45,231 nt of DNA, taken from NCBI GenBank assembly GCA_020851785.1, contig JADZCC010000064.1, forward strand, positions 1 through 45,231, given 5' to 3'. The stretch comes from Anaerolineales bacterium (GTDB lineage: Bacteria > Chloroflexota > Anaerolineae > Anaerolineales > Villigracilaceae). The position numbers and the translations under genes were made by a program. Under the pieces are notes generated by a model that saw only the letters and a list, made by a program, of their open reading frames with translations, was not told the DNA's origin and made no database searches. This document shows, in pieces, positions 44,170-45,231 of the stretch (positions within the stretch are counted from its first letter, which is position 1; every line of letters begins with the position of its first letter).

Positions 44170-44247
44170 GAGCAGAAAAAAACTGAAGCGAGAAAAATGC
44201 TTCTCGAAGCCGCAGAATCCCCACCATCCACTGCACGCTTTGTTGGC
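44168..44247 (-). repeat. truncated copy of the attC-like repeat
   Basis: 44212-44246 matches 45006-45040 at 30 of 35 positions, the last 15 (TGCACGCTTTGTTGG) exactly. Weaker similarity continues towards the transposase fragment, where the repeat stops without its second half. Confidence 0.75.
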
Positions 44248-44310
44248 TGGCTGATTCGGAGGATCTCTATTGAGGTTGAATAGGTCGTTTCGTCTTTGTG
44301 CATAGCTACT

Positions 44311-44841
44311 TTATTCACTTGATAAGTAATTCTCTTTTATACTGTTGACGTGGTGCAACTCATGCCCAGCAATGTGATATGCCGCCGCACGTACACTCAT
44401 GATATTGCCACTGCCAATTCCTTTTCTTGTTAATGCTTCTTCATCAAGGCTTTCGAAAAATGTGATTGTTGCATTTCGTACAGATATAAATTCCTTAATA
44501 ATTGCTTCCAGTTCACGGTTATTTGCATTGGAATAAGGAACATACTCATCTTGCTCAAAACCAGGCAATTCAGTTTGATCATTTCTAGCAAATCGCAATG
44601 CCCTATAGCAATATATTCGTTCATCGTCGATGATATGGACTAGAATTTCTTTAATGGTCCATTCTCCCTCAGCATGACGAAGAGTTAGCTTTCCTTTGGG
44701 CAGTGAACGCATGAAATTGACTGTATTTTCTAGATTACTTCGTAAATGCCCTAAAATGAGACCATCATCAGGCAACAGTCCAATATACATCAGGGCATAA
44801 GGCGCGTATTCGCCCGTCATTGGTTTGGGGATCAACCTCAT
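44311..44841 (-). CDS. DinB family protein, possible cassette gene
   Basis: A 176 aa DinB-fold protein with the metal His of ILVHIIDDE and the HELHH cluster near the C-terminus. It shares the sequence plan of the protein at 5438-5968 (ELPGFEQDEYV, GSGNIMSVRA) but is much AT-richer. ATG 44841 has AGAGG 7 nt upstream; the TTG at 44871 is less likely. The gene lies between one full and one truncated copy of an attC-like repeat, both in the same orientation, as a cassette would. Confidence 0.87.
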   Translation of the reverse strand: MRLIPKPMTGEYAPYALMYIGLLPDDGLILGHLRSNLENTVNFMRSLPKGKLTLRHAEGEWTIKEILVHIIDDERIYCYRALRFARNDQTELPGFEQDEYVPYSNANNRELEAIIKEFISVRNATITFFESLDEEALTRKGIGSGNIMSVRAAAYHIAGHELHHVNSIKENYLSSE

Positions 44842-44910
44842 TGCATCGCCTCTAAGAAATATCGTTTTCAATTAGTTCTTACTTCACTTGAAGTTTATAT
44901 CTGGATTAAG

Positions 44911-45044
44911 CCAGCCAACGGTTTGCGTTACTTGCGGGTGGGCGGGCTGAGACAAAACTCCGAGAGCAGGATTCTGTTCGGGTGTAGAAAATGCCCGAAA
45001 ATGGCGCAGAATCCCACCCGTCAAGTGCACGCTTTGTTGGGGGC
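44911..45044 (-). repeat. foldable attC-like repeat
   Basis: The outer arms 44915-44942 and 45013-45040 pair through CCAAC/GTTGG, GCGT and ACTTG..CGGGTGGG, with a few unpaired bases. Inside, GGATTCTG (44969-44976) pairs with CAGAATCC (45007-45014) and CGGG (44979-44982) with CCCG (44994-44997). Two boxes separated by a spacer, extrahelical bases and a variable inner part resemble integron attC sites, though the GTTGGCT end does not fully match GTTRRRY. Confidence 0.7.
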
Positions 45045-45231
45045 TTTGCGCAAGACGTGCTGATTAATAACCAGAACCACAACCATAAGACTGACAAGAT
45101 TATTGCACGAATTTTACTCTTTAGCAAGAACCAAAAAACCATGCCTTGTGTTTCGGCAGGCTCAACAACCACCAAAACGCTTGCTGAAAAAGACTCTGCT
45201 AAACAAACCAGAACGATAATTTTGGGAAACC
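45045..45231. other. right edge, no supported gene
   Basis: A hydrophobic minus-strand frame (from ATG 45142) runs into and through the repeat and is doubtful. If the repeat ends cassettes, this could be the tail of another cassette whose gene lies outside the window. Confidence 0.3.

Noticed and set aside
44906..45175. 89 aa minus-strand frame at the right edge
   Set aside because: Two thirds of it is a translation of the attC-like repeat. The same peptide pattern arises from the truncated copy near 44250, so it reflects the repeat, not a gene.
45146..45175. GTTTCGGCAGGCTCAAC near the right edge as a dispersed repeat
   Set aside because: It looks like a repeat type, but only one copy is in the window, so this cannot be shown.

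Overview
The window looks like a piece of a chromosome of a non-pathogenic environmental bacterium, most likely Chloroflexota (Anaerolineae-like). That placement is inference. It rests on the mix of gene families: a soluble-adenylyl-cyclase-type protein, an ALDH16-type double aldehyde dehydrogenase, a CtaA-half/CtaB fusion, several lipoproteins and LysM proteins, and no outer-membrane machinery. No rRNA, tRNA or CRISPR array was recognised. The window is a patchwork of short operons on both strands, often ending in shared hairpin terminators.

Layout. 1-3178 (+): cytochrome c oxidase maturation cluster (SCO, a cupredoxin-like membrane protein, SURF1, and a heme A synthase-half/heme O synthase fusion), implying aerobic respiration. 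3180-7873: GT-C type membrane glycosyltransferase, DUF309 protein, DinB protein, then deoC, a small protein and a RidA-like protein. 7999-10887: ALDH16-type protein and a universal stress protein. 11000-12492: hisD behind a strong promoter, a His-rich leader peptide and an intrinsic terminator, which is a textbook attenuator layout. 12493-18000 (-): methyltransferase, response regulator, 7TM histidine kinase, SH3-like protein, M55 peptidase and a LysM protein. 18172-19879 (+): ECF sigma factor, DegV and a small membrane protein. 19936-23181: GT2 glycosyltransferase with a coupled small protein, divergent from an AAA+ ATPase and a GDPD phosphodiesterase. 23269-27101 (+): GH3-family membrane-bound protein and a ClpP-class serine protease. 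27149-33143 (-): a large cyclase/NTPase/TPR protein, an EamA transporter and an Ada-type repair protein.

33230-33397 holds a rod-shaped structured RNA that I read as 6S RNA. It is followed by a GH25/LysM lysozyme, asnS with a vapBC-like pair directly upstream, a nitrilase, two lipoproteins, and clpB behind an 11-bp-period direct-repeat operator. The right end (41.7-45.2 kb) is accessory in character: an acyltransferase, an FGE-like lipoprotein, a truncated IS630-type transposase, and a second DinB gene lying between a complete and a truncated copy of a long foldable repeat that resembles integron attC sites.

The most interesting points are the his attenuator with a nearly leaderless leader peptide, the attC-like cassette structure, the tandem operator of clpB, and -10 boxes placed 6-12 nt from start codons at several genes.
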